Counted from the first letter of the stretch, positions 9,525 to 19,131 are shown. The stretch: DNA of 64,000 nt from Schlegelella aquatica (GCF_026013905.1 NZ_CP110257.1:310001-374000), one strand, 5' to 3'. The notes: a model not told the origin generated them from the letters alone. Made by a program: numbers and translations.

Positions 9525-10043
9525 TCAGCGCTTGGGCGCCAGCATGGTGCCCCGGCACTTCGGGCTGCCGCAGCGGCAGGCGTATTGCTTCTTCAGCTTG
9601 GGGGTGTAGCGCTCGTCGATGACCAGGCCATAGTCGTAGAAGAGTTCCTCGCCCGGCACGATGTCGCGCAGCGCCTTGATGAACACGCGACCGTCGATCT
9701 CCTCGGCCTCGCAGTTGGGCTCGCAGGCATGGTTGATCCAGCGTGCCGCATTGCCGCCGTACTTGGCGTCGATGACGTGCTCTTCGTCGATGTGGAAGTA
9801 GAAGGTGTGGTGCGGGTCGTTCGGGTCGTGCGGATGGCGGCGCAACGCCTCCTGCCAAGTGATGACCTCGCCCTTGTACTCGATGATCGTCTCGCCCTGC
9901 CGGATGGGGGCCACCGCAAAGACGCCCTTGCCGTGCACGCCGGAGCGCCGCACCTGGATGCGACGGCCCCGGGGGGTGGCGCGGGGGCGCGCGGGGGCGG
10001 CTGGGGCCGCCTGGCGGACACGAGAGGGCCGGACTTGCGTCAT
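9525..10043 (-). CDS. SET-domain protein-lysine methyltransferase
   Basis: Bacterial SET-domain protein (172 aa), predicted to transfer methyl groups from S-adenosylmethionine to lysine side chains. After a basic, Arg/Pro/Ala-rich tail of about 27 residues come the SET motifs: SGVHGKGVFA (34-43), RWINHACEPNC (101-111, the NHxCxPN cofactor knot) and GEELFYDYG (131-139). The post-SET cysteines C156, C158 and C163 (CRCGSPKC), together with C111, would hold a zinc ion. All core motifs are intact. The basic tail could contact DNA or an acidic partner. It is divergent from a TlpA-like gene across an alternating purine-pyrimidine tract. The target protein is not predictable. Confidence 0.9.
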   Translation of the reverse strand: MTQVRPSRVRQAAPAAPARPRATPRGRRIQVRRSGVHGKGVFAVAPIRQGETIIEYKGEVITWQEALRRHPHDPNDPHHTFYFHIDEEHVIDAKYGGNAARWINHACEPNCEAEEIDGRVFIKALRDIVPGEELFYDYGLVIDERYTPKLKKQYACRCGSPKCRGTMLAPKR

Positions 10044-10070
10044 GGACAGTTTGTGTACATTGAAATGAGG

Positions 10071-10097
10071 GCGCGCGCGTACGTGCGCGCACGCGCG
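10071..10097. repeat. 27-base alternating purine-pyrimidine (Z-DNA-prone) tract
   Basis: From GCGCGCGCGTAC through GCACGCGCG the bases alternate purine/pyrimidine without a break for 27 positions, mostly CG and CA/TG steps. The centre at GTAC is also nearly palindromic. It lies in the 115-base gap between the divergent SET and TlpA-like genes, upstream of both starts. Such tracts can adopt left-handed DNA under negative supercoiling; that effect here is inference. Confidence 0.7.
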
Positions 10098-10158
10098 AGA
10101 GCCGGCATTGTAGGCGCGCGCACCTCACCGATCCCGATCTGCGTACCCGAGGCCCCGC

Positions 10159-10698
10159 ATGGACACGATCGATACAGTACTTGAGGCGCATGACGAGCCG
10201 CACTGCGAGGCGCGCCGCCGCTGGCTGCGTGCGGCGGGGGCGGCGGCGCTGGCCGGCGTCGTGACGCGTGTCCGGGCCGAGCCGCCCGCCGTGGGCAAGC
10301 CTTTGCGCCTGCCGGACGTGCCGCTGGTGGGCGGAGGCCGTTACGGCGAGGCCCAGGCCCGCGGCAAGGTGCTGGTGCTCTACTGGTGGGCCACCTGGTG
10401 CCCGTTTTGCGCGGAGCAAAGCCCGCTGATCCACGAGGCGTGGCTCAAGCACCGCGCCCGGGGGCTGGAGGTGCTCGCCATCTCGATCGACAAGCAGGAG
10501 GCCACCGTGCGCGAGTACCTGGCCGCCAAGGGCTACCGGTATCCGGTGGCCATGAACACGCCGGCCTTGGCATCGGTCTTGCCCAAACCCAAGGGCTTGC
10601 CGGTGACGTGGGTGCGCGGCCGCGAGGGCACCGTGGTGTACGCCGAGGCGGGACAACTGTTCCCCGAGGACATCCAGGCCTTCGAGAAGTATCTTTGA
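10159..10698 (+). CDS. TlpA-like periplasmic thioredoxin-fold reductase
   Basis: A 179-residue thiol-disulfide protein of the TlpA/ResA group. A twin-arginine-like export segment (RRRWLRAAGAAALAG, about 19-33) precedes a thioredoxin fold with the active site WCPFC (C81, C84), followed by ISIDKQEATVREYL and the cis-Pro loop GLPVTWV. This group keeps haem-site or other periplasmic cysteines reduced. The replacement of the more usual WCxPC by WCPFC places it near variants with uncertain partners. It precedes topB by 14 bases and may be cotranscribed, although the functions are unrelated. The start ATG 10159 gives an N-terminal cytosolic extension of about 18 residues before the Arg pair. Confidence 0.88.
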   Translation: MDTIDTVLEAHDEPHCEARRRWLRAAGAAALAGVVTRVRAEPPAVGKPLRLPDVPLVGGGRYGEAQARGKVLVLYWWATWCPFCAEQSPLIHEAWLKHRARGLEVLAISIDKQEATVREYLAAKGYRYPVAMNTPALASVLPKPKGLPVTWVRGREGTVVYAEAGQLFPEDIQAFEKYL

Positions 10699-10712
10699 AC
10701 CGACAGGAAGCG

Positions 10713-13301
10713 ATGAGCAAAGCTCTGGTGATTGCCGAGAAGCCCTCGGTCGCGCAGGACATCGTGCGCGCCTTGACCCCGGTGGCCGGCAAGTTCGACA
10801 AGCACGACGAGTATTTCGAGAACGACCGCTACGTCGTGACCTCGGCGGTGGGCCACCTCGTCGAGATCAAGGCGCCCGAGGAGTACGACGTCAAGCGCGG
10901 CAAGTGGAGCTTCGCGCACCTGCCGGTCATCCCGCCGCATTTCGAGCTGAGCCCCATCGACAAGAGCAAGGGGCGGCTCAACGCGATCGTCAAACTCATC
11001 CGGCGCAAGGACGTGACCGAGATCATCAACGCCTGTGACGCGGGGCGCGAAGGCGAACTCATCTTCCGCCTCATCGTGCAGTACGCGACGCCGGCCAAGG
11101 GGGGGCTCGACAAGACGATCAAGCGCCTGTGGTTGCAGTCGATGACGCCCGAGGCCATCCGCGAGGGCTTCGAGCGGCTGCGCACCGACGAACAGATGCA
11201 GCCGCTCGCCGAGGCCGCCCGCTGCCGCTCGGAAGCCGACTGGCTGGTCGGCATCAACGGCACGCGGGCCATGACGGCCTTCAACTCGCGCGACGGGGGC
11301 TTCTTCCTCACCACCGTGGGCCGGGTGCAGACGCCCACGCTGTCCATCGTCGTCGAGCGCGAGGAGAAGATCCGCAAGTTCGTCGCGCGCGACTACTGGG
11401 AGGTCAAGGCGACCTTCGCCGCTGCTGCGGGCGTCTACGAGGGCAAGTGGTTCGACCCCAAGTGGAAGAAGCCCGCCGACGGCGACGCCGAGCAGCGCGC
11501 GGACCGGCTGTGGGATGCGAAGACGGCCGAGGCGATCGCGGCGGCCGTGCGCGGGCGCGATGCCTCGGTCACCGAGGAGGCCAAGCCCAGCACGCAACTG
11601 AGCCCCTTGCTCTACGACCTCACCTCGCTGCAACGCGAGGCCAACTCGCGCTTCGGCTTCTCGGCCAAGACGACGCTCGCGCTCGCGCAGGCGCTGTACG
11701 AAAAGCACAAGGTGCTGACCTACCCGCGCACGGACTCGCGCGCACTGCCGGAGGACTACCTGGGCGTGGCGCGCAAGACGCTGGAGATGCTGGCCGGCGA
11801 CGAAGGCGCGCGGGCGTATGCGCCCTTTGCGGCCAAGGCGCTCAGGGACGGCTACGTCAAGCCGAACAAGCGCATTTTCGACAACGCCAAGGTCTCGGAC
11901 CACTTCGCGATCATTCCCACGCTGCAGGCGCCCAAGAACCTGAGCGAGCCGGAGCAAAAGCTCTACGACATGGTCGTCAAGCGCTTCCTGGCGGTGTTCT
12001 TCCCCGCGGCCGAGTACCTCGTCACCACGCGGGTGACCACCGTGGCGCACGCCGGCCGGGACTACCACTTCCAGACCAACGGGAAGGTGCTCGTCCAGCC
12101 CGGCTGGCTCGCCGTCTACGGCAAGGAGGCGCAGGAGGACGACGCCACGCTCGTGCCCGTGCGCCCGGGCGAGACGGTGCACAACGAGGACGTCACCGTC
12201 CACGCGCTCAAGACGCGCCCGCCGGCGCGCTACACCGAAGCGACGCTGCTCTCGGCCATGGAAGGTGCGGGCAAGCTGGTCGAGGACGACGAGCTGCGCG
12301 AGGCGATGCAGGAGAAGGGCCTGGGCACGCCAGCCACGCGCGCGGCCATCATCGAGGGCCTCATCACCGAGAAGTACCTGGTGCGCGAGGGCCGCGAGCT
12401 CGTGCCCACGGCCAAGGCGTTTCAGCTGATGACGCTGTTGCGCGGCCTCGGCGTGGAGGACCTCACCAAGCCCGAGCTCACCGGCAACTGGGAGTACCAG
12501 CTCGCGCAGATGGAACGCGGGCGTCTGAGCCGCCAGGCCTTCATGAACGAGATCGCGCGCATGACCGAGCGCATCGTGCAAAAGGCCAAGGAGTACGACC
12601 GCGACACCATCCCGGGCGACTACGCGACGCTCGAGACGCCTTGCCCCAAGTGCGGTGGCGTGGTCAAGGAGAACTACCGGCGCTTCACCTGCACCGGTAG
12701 GAGCGGTCAGGACGAAGGCTGCGGCTTCTCGATCAGCAAGATCCCGGGCGGCCGCAGCTTCGAGCTGCACGAAGTCGAGCAGTTCCTGCGCGACAGACGC
12801 ATCGGCCCGCTCGAAGGGTTCCGCTCCAAGGCAGGGTGGCCCTTCACCGCCGAGCTCAAGCTCGTGTGGGACGACGAGATCGACAACTACAAGCTCGAGT
12901 TCGACTTCGGCGAGGACGCCAAGAAGGAAGCCGAGGAAGGCGAGGTGGACTTCAGCGCCCAGGAGCCGCTGGGCCACTGCCCCAAGTGCAAGGGCCGGGT
13001 CTACGAGCACGGCACGAGCTACGTCTGCGAGCACAGCGTGGGCGCCCACCCGACCTGCGACTTCAAGAGCGGCAAGATCATCCTGCAGCAGCCGATCGCG
13101 CGCGAGCAAATGACCAAGCTGCTCAAGGAAGGCCGCACGGACCTGCTGGAGAACTTCGTCTCCAACAAGACGCGGCGCAAGTTCAAGGCCTTCCTCGCGT
13201 GGGACGCCAAGGAGGGCAAGGTGGGCTTCGAGTTCGAGCCGCGCGCGGCCAAGAAGGTGCCGGCCAAGAAGGCCCCGGCGAGGAAGGCCGCCGCGGGCTG
13301 A
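10713..13301 (+). CDS. topB: DNA topoisomerase III with C-terminal zinc ribbons
   Basis: Type IA topoisomerase that cuts and passes single strands, decatenating DNA. The 862-residue protein has a Toprim domain with ACDAGREGE (D109), the catalytic Tyr in YPRTDSR (Y337), and GLGTPATRAAIIE. After the core it carries two zinc-ribbon modules, the first beginning CPKCGG (about 643) and the second CPKCKG (about 755). The tail is Lys/Ala-rich (KKVPAKKAPARK), likely for nonspecific DNA contact. It is longer than E. coli TopB, and the C-terminal arrangement is typical of chromosomal betaproteobacterial copies, not the plasmid TraE type. Start ATG 10713 follows an AGGAAG ribosome site. Confidence 0.95.
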   Translation: MSKALVIAEKPSVAQDIVRALTPVAGKFDKHDEYFENDRYVVTSAVGHLVEIKAPEEYDVKRGKWSFAHLPVIPPHFELSPIDKSKGRLNAIVKLIRRKDVTEIINACDAGREGELIFRLIVQYATPAKGGLDKTIKRLWLQSMTPEAIREGFERLRTDEQMQPLAEAARCRSEADWLVGINGTRAMTAFNSRDGGFFLTTVGRVQTPTLSIVVEREEKIRKFVARDYWEVKATFAAAAGVYEGKWFDPKWKKPADGDAEQRADRLWDAKTAEAIAAAVRGRDASVTEEAKPSTQLSPLLYDLTSLQREANSRFGFSAKTTLALAQALYEKHKVLTYPRTDSRALPEDYLGVARKTLEMLAGDEGARAYAPFAAKALRDGYVKPNKRIFDNAKVSDHFAIIPTLQAPKNLSEPEQKLYDMVVKRFLAVFFPAAEYLVTTRVTTVAHAGRDYHFQTNGKVLVQPGWLAVYGKEAQEDDATLVPVRPGETVHNEDVTVHALKTRPPARYTEATLLSAMEGAGKLVEDDELREAMQEKGLGTPATRAAIIEGLITEKYLVREGRELVPTAKAFQLMTLLRGLGVEDLTKPELTGNWEYQLAQMERGRLSRQAFMNEIARMTERIVQKAKEYDRDTIPGDYATLETPCPKCGGVVKENYRRFTCTGRSGQDEGCGFSISKIPGGRSFELHEVEQFLRDRRIGPLEGFRSKAGWPFTAELKLVWDDEIDNYKLEFDFGEDAKKEAEEGEVDFSAQEPLGHCPKCKGRVYEHGTSYVCEHSVGAHPTCDFKSGKIILQQPIAREQMTKLLKEGRTDLLENFVSNKTRRKFKAFLAWDAKEGKVGFEFEPRAAKKVPAKKAPARKAAAG

Positions 13302-13367
13302 AACGGCGCGCCGCTTACGTAGTTGCCGTAGCGGCGGCTGCGGGCGCTGTGCGCATACTGCGGCGCC

Positions 13368-14336
13368 ATGTCGTCCGCCGTCTACTTCAAGCTGCTGGCC
13401 ATCTTCGTCGTCGTCTCGGTCGGGTGGGCGGCCGGGCGCATGCGCTTCTTCGGCGGCGGCGAGGCGGCGAGGGCGCTGTCGAACACCACCTTCTTCCTGT
13501 TCGCGCCGGCGCTGCTTTTTCGCACGACGGCACGCATCGACTTCGACCGGCTGCCATGGTCGACGGTGCTGGCGTACTTCGCGCCGGTGGTCGGGCTGAT
13601 GCTGCTCGTCTATGCGCACCAGCGGCGGCGCCGGCCCGAGGCTGCAGCCGAGCCGAGCGTGCGCGCCATCACGGCGACTTTCAGCAACACGGTGCAGCTC
13701 GGCATCCCGGTCGCCGCCGCGCTCTTCGGCGAGGCGGGGCTCTCGGTGCATCTGGCGGTCGTGAGCCTGCACGCGCTGACCTTGCTGTCCGTCGTCACGG
13801 TGCTCGTGGAACTGGACCTGGCCCGCGCGGCCGAAGGCCACGCGCGTCGCAGCCTCCTGGCGACGCTCGGCACGACGGTGCGCAACACGGTGATCCATCC
13901 CGTGGTGCTGCCGGTGCTGCTCGGGCTCGGGTGGAACGTGGCGGGCTGGCCGATCCCCCCGGCCGTGGACGAGATCCTGGTCATGCTGGGGCAGGCGGTG
14001 GTCCCCGCCTGCCTCATCGCCATCGGGATGTCGCTCGCGCACTATGGCATTCGCGGGTCGCTGGCGGCGGCGGCCGCGCTGTCCGTCCTCAAGCTGGTGG
14101 TGCAGCCGGCGCTGGTGCTGGCGGTGGGGCACTTCGGGCTGGGTCTGTCCGGCGTGCCGCTCGCGGCCATCGTCATGTGCGCCTCACTGCCAGCCGGCAC
14201 CAACTCGATGATGTTCTCGCAACGCTACGCCACGCGCGAAGCCGAGGTGACGACCACGCTCGTGGTCTCGACGCTCGCTTTCGTGGTGACCGCGCCGCTG
14301 TGGATCGCGCTGTTGCAGTGGCTCTCGCCACCCTGA
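13368..14336 (+). CDS. AEC-family auxin efflux/malonate-type permease
   Basis: Inner-membrane transporter of the auxin efflux carrier family (322 aa) with about ten hydrophobic segments in two five-helix halves separated by a short polar loop (roughly residues 155-165). Recognisable family features are the N-terminal FFLFAPALLFR segment, the STNTVQLGIP-like turn (here FSNTVQLGIPVAAALFG) and the C-terminal PAGTNSMMF crossover. Relatives move organic acids or amino acids; the substrate cannot be assigned. It sits alone between topB and proA on the same strand, with modest spacing. Confidence 0.9.
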   Translation: MSSAVYFKLLAIFVVVSVGWAAGRMRFFGGGEAARALSNTTFFLFAPALLFRTTARIDFDRLPWSTVLAYFAPVVGLMLLVYAHQRRRRPEAAAEPSVRAITATFSNTVQLGIPVAAALFGEAGLSVHLAVVSLHALTLLSVVTVLVELDLARAAEGHARRSLLATLGTTVRNTVIHPVVLPVLLGLGWNVAGWPIPPAVDEILVMLGQAVVPACLIAIGMSLAHYGIRGSLAAAAALSVLKLVVQPALVLAVGHFGLGLSGVPLAAIVMCASLPAGTNSMMFSQRYATREAEVTTTLVVSTLAFVVTAPLWIALLQWLSPP

Positions 14337-14405
14337 CACGGAAGGCGCCGGCGCGCACGCCGGGTGGGACGGGATCGAGCGACGCTTGATGAGACAATTC
14401 CCGTC

Positions 14406-15689
14406 ATGACTGCGATCGACCTTCAGGCCTACATGGCCCATGTCGGCGCCGCCGCCCGCGCGGCCGCCACGGCGATGGCCGCGGCCCCCACCGCCGCGAA
14501 GAACGACTGCCTGCTGCGCCTGGCGGCGCTGATCCGCGCCGAGCGCGAGACGCTGCAAGCCGCCAACGCGAAGGACGTGGCGGGCGCCCGGGAGGAGCGG
14601 GGCCTGCCGGCGCCGATGGTCGATCGCCTGCGCATCACCGACAAGGTCGTCGAGCAGATGGCCGAGAACTGCCTTCAGGTGGCGGCATTGCCGGACCCCG
14701 TGGGCGAGATGACGAACCTGCGCCGCCGGCCCACGGGCATCGTGGTGGGCCAGATGCGCGTGCCGATCGGCGTGTTCGGCATGATCTACGAGAGCCGCCC
14801 GAACGTGACGATCGAGGCCTCGTCGCTGGGCATCAAGAGCGGCAACGCCTGCATCCTGCGCGGCGGATCGGAGGCGCTGCACTCGAACCTCGCGCTGTGG
14901 AAGCTCGTGCAGCGCGCCCTCGTGGAAAGCGGCCTGCCCGCCACGGCTGTGCAGCTCATCGAGACGACCGACCGCGAGGCCGTGGGCCGGCTGATCGCGA
15001 TGCCGGAATACGTGGACGTCATCATTCCGCGCGGCGGCAAGTCGCTGATCGAGCGCATCAGCCGCGAGGCCCGGGTGCCCGTCATCAAACACCTGGACGG
15101 CAACTGCCACGTGTACGTCGATGCCGAGGTCGACCTCGACCTGGCGGTCAAGGTCACCGACAACGCCAAGACGCAGAAATACAGCCCCTGCAACGCTGCC
15201 GAGTCCCTGCTGGTGCACGAGAAGTCGGCGCCGCAGTTCCTGCCGCGCATCGGCGCGATCTTGGCGGCCAAGGGCGTGGAGATGCGCTGCGACCGACACG
15301 CCAAGGCGCTGCTGGCCGACGTGCCGGGCGCCCGGCTGGTCGATGCGGTCGAGTCCGACTGGAGCGAGGAGTACCTCGCGGCGGTCATCAGCATCAAGGT
15401 GGTCGCGAGCCTCGACGAAGCGATCGCGCACATCAACCGCTACGGCTCGCACCACACCGACGCCATCCTCACGACGAACCACCCGAACGCGATGCGCTTC
15501 CTGCGCGAGGTCGACTCCGCCAGCGTGATGGTCAACGCCTCCACGCGGTTCGCGGACGGCTTCGAGTACGGCCTGGGCGCCGAGATCGGCATCTCGACCG
15601 ACAAGTTCCACGCGCGTGGGCCGGTCGGCCTCGAAGGGCTCACATCGATGAAGTGGGTGGTGCTGGGGCAAGGCGAGGTCCGCACCTGA
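14406..15689 (+). CDS. proA: Glutamate-5-semialdehyde dehydrogenase (gamma-glutamyl phosphate reductase)
   Basis: Second step of proline synthesis: reduces gamma-glutamyl phosphate with NADPH to glutamate semialdehyde. The 427-residue cytoplasmic enzyme has the ALDH-like fold with the catalytic Cys C262 in [12 protein letters not shown]. Other family landmarks are [19 protein letters not shown] (here [15 protein letters not shown]), [10 protein letters not shown] and the C-terminal [17 protein letters not shown]. The start was moved to ATG 14406 ([10 protein letters not shown]), since the 14 residues before it are not conserved. The usual partner proB is not nearby; in this order it is often with obgE elsewhere. 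Confidence 0.97.
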   Translation: MTAIDLQAYMAHVGAAARAAATAMAAAPTAAKNDCLLRLAALIRAERETLQAANAKDVAGAREERGLPAPMVDRLRITDKVVEQMAENCLQVAALPDPVGEMTNLRRRPTGIVVGQMRVPIGVFGMIYESRPNVTIEASSLGIKSGNACILRGGSEALHSNLALWKLVQRALVESGLPATAVQLIETTDREAVGRLIAMPEYVDVIIPRGGKSLIERISREARVPVIKHLDGNCHVYVDAEVDLDLAVKVTDNAKTQKYSPCNAAESLLVHEKSAPQFLPRIGAILAAKGVEMRCDRHAKALLADVPGARLVDAVESDWSEEYLAAVISIKVVASLDEAIAHINRYGSHHTDAILTTNHPNAMRFLREVDSASVMVNASTRFADGFEYGLGAEIGISTDKFHARGPVGLEGLTSMKWVVLGQGEVRT

Positions 15690-15723
15690 GGCGCCCGCGC
15701 CGCTCGTCGATCGCCCGAACACC

Positions 15724-16524
15724 ATGCGTGACGTGAAAGCCCTCGTGCTGTTCTCCGGTGGGCAGGACTCCACGGCCTGCCTCGCGTGGGCGCTCGACCG
15801 CTATGCCGAGGTCGAGACGGTGGGCTTCGACTACGGCCAGCGCCACCGGGTGGAGCTCGAGTGCCGGCAGACGGTGCGCGAGGAACTCCAGCGCCGCTTC
15901 CCGCAGTGGGCGGGCCGACTGGGGGCCGATCATCTGCTGGACCTGTCGCTGCTCGGCCAGCTCTGCGCCACCGCGCTCACGCCCGGGCAGCCGGCGGGCC
16001 GCGCCGAACCGGCCGCAGGCCCCGGCGCGGCGCCGGCACCGGCCGATGGGGCGCAGCAGACGTACCCGGCGATCGAGCAGCCGGCGGGCGGCCTGCCCAA
16101 CACCTTCGTGCCCGCGCGCAATCTGCTCTTCCTCACCTTTGCTGCGGCGCTGGCCTACCGGCGCGGTGCGCGCGTGCTCGTGGGCGGCATGTGCGAGACG
16201 GACTACTCGGGCTACCCCGACTGCCGCGACAACACGATGAAGGCCATGCAGGTGGCCTTGAGCCTGGGGTTGGATCAGCCGCTCACGATCGAGACGCCGC
16301 TGATGTTCCTCACCAAGGCCGAGACCTGGGCGCTCACCGAGCGCCTCGGCGGGCGCGCGCTCAATGAATTGATCGTCGAGCACACGCACACCTGCTACCT
16401 CGGCGAGCGCGGCCGGCGCCACCCATGGGGCCACGGCTGCGGGCAGTGCCCCGCGTGCGAGCTGCGCCAGCGGGGGTACGAGGCCTGGCAGCAAGCCTCG
16501 GGCGTGACGCATCCTGCGGCCTGA
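15724..16524 (+). CDS. queC: 7-cyano-7-deazaguanine synthase
   Basis: Converts 7-carboxy-7-deazaguanine, ammonia and ATP to preQ0 in queuosine biosynthesis. The 266-residue protein has the N-type ATP pyrophosphatase loop [12 protein letters not shown] (SGGQDS 11-16) and four zinc cysteines near the end: C224, C239, C242 and C245 ([10 protein letters not shown]). The segment around residues 80-120 is longer than usual and low in complexity (Ala/Pro/Gly-rich), an insertion between the core strands that probably loops out. It follows proA by 34 bases. The other queuosine genes are not in the window. Confidence 0.95.
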   Translation: MRDVKALVLFSGGQDSTACLAWALDRYAEVETVGFDYGQRHRVELECRQTVREELQRRFPQWAGRLGADHLLDLSLLGQLCATALTPGQPAGRAEPAAGPGAAPAPADGAQQTYPAIEQPAGGLPNTFVPARNLLFLTFAAALAYRRGARVLVGGMCETDYSGYPDCRDNTMKAMQVALSLGLDQPLTIETPLMFLTKAETWALTERLGGRALNELIVEHTHTCYLGERGRRHPWGHGCGQCPACELRQRGYEAWQQASGVTHPAA

Positions 16525-16592
16525 CCGCGGCTTCGGCGCACCGCACGCCGCGGTGCCTGCTAGAGTGCGGGCACACCACAAGGAGAGGGACG

Positions 16593-17186
16593 ATGACCAC
16601 GGGCCAATGGGTGAGTTGGATCGTGCTGGCGATCCTCGTGTTCTGGGCGGTCGGGGCCTACAACCGCCTCGTGCGGCTGCGCAACGAGATCGCCAACGCC
16701 TATGCGCAGATCGACGTGCAGCTCAAGCGCCGCTACGACCTCATCCCCAACCTGGTCGAGACGGCGCGCAAGTACATCTCGCACGAACGCGAGACGCTGG
16801 AGGCGGTGATCGCGGCGCGCAACCAGGCGACGACCGCCGCGGGCGAAGTGCGCCAGCGGCCCACCAGCGCGAAGGCGGTGGGCGCGCTCGCGGTGGCCGA
16901 GCAGGCGCTCGACGGCTCGCTCGCACGCCTGATGGCCGTGGTCGAGAACTACCCCGAGCTCAAGGCCGACGAGACGCTGCGCGAGCTGTCCGAGGAGCTG
17001 ACGAGCACCGAGAACCGCATCGCCTTCGCCCGCCAGGCCTTCAACGACGCCGCGCTGGACTACAACAACGCGGCGCAGCAGTTCCCCACCAACCTCGTCG
17101 CGGGCGTCTTCGGCTTCAAGGAGGCGGGCATGCTGCAGTCGACCACCCACGAGGCCGAGCGCCAGGCGGTGCGGGTGCAGTTCTGA
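16593..17186 (+). CDS. LemA family protein
   Basis: A 197-residue LemA protein: one N-terminal transmembrane helix (about 6-22, WVSWIVLAILVFWAVGAY) followed by a long alpha-helical bundle with the family core NEIANAYAQIDVQLKRRYDLIPNL-type segment and ENRIAFARQAFNDAALDYN. LemA proteins are membrane anchored, often paired with a membrane protease or TPM protein, and their biochemical role is unclear. Here the next gene, 43 bases on, encodes an M48 peptidase, which supports a LemA-M48 functional pair in envelope protein quality control. Start ATG 16593 has an excellent AAGGAGAGG ribosome site. Confidence 0.93.
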   Translation: MTTGQWVSWIVLAILVFWAVGAYNRLVRLRNEIANAYAQIDVQLKRRYDLIPNLVETARKYISHERETLEAVIAARNQATTAAGEVRQRPTSAKAVGALAVAEQALDGSLARLMAVVENYPELKADETLRELSEELTSTENRIAFARQAFNDAALDYNNAAQQFPTNLVAGVFGFKEAGMLQSTTHEAERQAVRVQF

Positions 17187-17229
17187 GTCCCAGGGCGGCC
17201 TCGCCGAACCCGGGCCCCTCCAGAAGGCC

Positions 17230-19131
17230 ATGCGTTTCCGTGCCCACCAGGCAGCGGCCCACGTCGCCACGCGCCGGCTGCTCCTGCTCTTTGCGCTGGT
17301 GCTCGTGCTGCTGGTGTTCGCGGTCAACGCGGCGCTGGCGCTGATCTACCGCCTCACCTTCCCCTGGGCGAGCGGCTATCCGGCCTACTTCTTCGAGACG
17401 AACACCGGCCTCGTACTGCTGTTCGTGCTGGTCGGCTGCGTCCTGGAGAGCCTGCGCCTGCGCGAAGGCGGCCGCCATGTGGCGCGGCTCGTCGGCGGCC
17501 GGGCCGTCAGCGGCGAGGAGGGCGCCGCGCCGCGCGACCGCTACGAGCAACGCCTGCTCAACGTCGTCGCCGAGATGGCCATCGCCTCCCGGCTGCCCAT
17601 GCCGCAGGTGTACGTGCTGCCCCGCGAGGAGGGCATCAACGCCTTCGCCGCCGGCTGGGGGCCCGAGGACGCGGTGCTCGCCGTCACGCACGGCGCGCTC
17701 ATGCGGCTCACGCGCGAGGAGCTGCAAGGGGTGGTCGCGCACGAGTTCGCGCACATCGGTCATGGCGACATGCGGCTGAACATGCGGCTCATCGGCCTGG
17801 TGTGGGGCCTGCAGATGGTGCACACCTTCGGCCACGCGCTGGCTGAACCCGACGAGCTCGGCCGGCGCCCGGCCAGCACGCCGTTCGGCCTCGCCCTGAT
17901 GGCCGTGGGCGCGCTCGGGTGGATGGCGGGCCGCGTGCTGAAGGCCGCCGTGTCGCGCCAGCGCGAGTACCTCGCCGATGCGTCGGCCGTGCAGTACACC
18001 CGCAACGTGGAAGGGCTGGGGGGAGCCCTGCGCAAGATCGCCGACCAGCTGCGGCATCACCGCCAGCGCTGGGTCAGCGCGCAGGCCGAGCCCTTGTCGC
18101 ATCTGTTCTTCTCGCCGGGGGGCCGGTGGTTGGCCACGCACCCGCCTCTCGAAGATCGCATCGCGCGGCTCTACGGCGCCCCGCGCCCGGCGCTGCCGGC
18201 CCTGCCGTTGCCGGAGCCGCCCGATGAGCCCCTGCTGCCCGTCGCCGCCATGGGGCTCGCCTCCGGTGGCAGCGCGGCCGTACGGGCGGCTCGCGTCGCT
18301 TCGGCGCCGGGGCCGGAGGGTGGGGCCGCAGAGCAAGGGCGCTTGCATGATCCGGTGCAGCACGCGGCGAGCGGAGGTGCACTCCAGCGCGACCGCGAGA
18401 CGCTCGCGCGGGTGACCCGCTGGCACGGGCCGGGCGAGCGCAAGGCGGCGGTTCTCGCGCTGCTGGCGGACGGCGACGAACGCGGATGGCAGGCGTGGGC
18501 CGAGGAAACGCGCGGCTTGGCGGTGGCGGCCGCCGTGCGCGCCGAGGTCGAGTCCCTGGGGCCGGCCGCGCGGCTGCCTGCCCTGGAGTTGATGCTGCGG
18601 CGCAGTGCCGGTGCACCGCTCGAAGAGCGTCGTGCACTGGCCGAAGCGGCTCGCCGCGTGATGCAGGCGGACCGCCAGATCGACCCTGGCGAGCGCCTGC
18701 GCTGGATGCTCCTGCGTCACGTGCTGTCCGGCAGCCGCACGAGCGCTCCTGCGCCGGCCGACGATAACCATATTGCTCATCTGTCGAAGGACGTCGCCGT
18801 CTGGACCGCGTTTCTGGCGAGAATCATCGACGTACCCGGTTGGTACGACGACGTGTTGCGCGAGCTGTTGCCCGCAGAGCGACGGCCCGTCGGCGTGCCC
18901 GCCGATGGCGAGGCGCTGTGGCAGGCGTGGCAGTCGCTGGAGCGGCTGGCGGCGATGCAGCGGCCGTTGCTGGTGCGCACGTGGGTGTCGACGGCCTGCC
19001 GGGCTGCGGGCGGCGAGCCGCTGCCGCAGCCCTGGGCCGATGCCTTGCGCATCAGCGCGTGTTTGCTGAATACCCCTAGCCCGCAGGCCCTGTCACGGCA
19101 ATACATTGAAGTCGCGACCGACGCCGCATGA
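17230..19131 (+). CDS. M48 membrane metallopeptidase with long C-terminal extension
   Basis: A 633-residue zinc metalloprotease. Two N-terminal transmembrane helices (about 20-42 and 57-75) precede the M48 catalytic domain with HEFAH (H171-H175) as zinc site and catalytic Glu, and the downstream REYLADASAVQYTRN segment carrying the third ligand. The core ends near residue 320. The remaining 300 residues are a helical, Ala/Arg/Leu-rich extension with no recognisable catalytic motif. HtpX-type relatives are about 290 residues, so the extension is distinctive of the LemA-associated subgroup. Probably cotranscribed with lemA. The true HtpX is encoded separately at 54844. Confidence 0.9.
   Translation: MRFRAHQAAAHVATRRLLLLFALVLVLLVFAVNAALALIYRLTFPWASGYPAYFFETNTGLVLLFVLVGCVLESLRLREGGRHVARLVGGRAVSGEEGAAPRDRYEQRLLNVVAEMAIASRLPMPQVYVLPREEGINAFAAGWGPEDAVLAVTHGALMRLTREELQGVVAHEFAHIGHGDMRLNMRLIGLVWGLQMVHTFGHALAEPDELGRRPASTPFGLALMAVGALGWMAGRVLKAAVSRQREYLADASAVQYTRNVEGLGGALRKIADQLRHHRQRWVSAQAEPLSHLFFSPGGRWLATHPPLEDRIARLYGAPRPALPALPLPEPPDEPLLPVAAMGLASGGSAAVRAARVASAPGPEGGAAEQGRLHDPVQHAASGGALQRDRETLARVTRWHGPGERKAAVLALLADGDERGWQAWAEETRGLAVAAAVRAEVESLGPAARLPALELMLRRSAGAPLEERRALAEAARRVMQADRQIDPGERLRWMLLRHVLSGSRTSAPAPADDNHIAHLSKDVAVWTAFLARIIDVPGWYDDVLRELLPAERRPVGVPADGEALWQAWQSLERLAAMQRPLLVRTWVSTACRAAGGEPLPQPWADALRISACLLNTPSPQALSRQYIEVATDAA

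Noticed and set aside
10533..14132. 1199-codon minus-strand open frame opposite topB and the AEC gene
   Set aside because: Mirror frame created by GC-biased third codon positions; His/Arg/Asp-rich with no domain, while topB on the other strand is complete.
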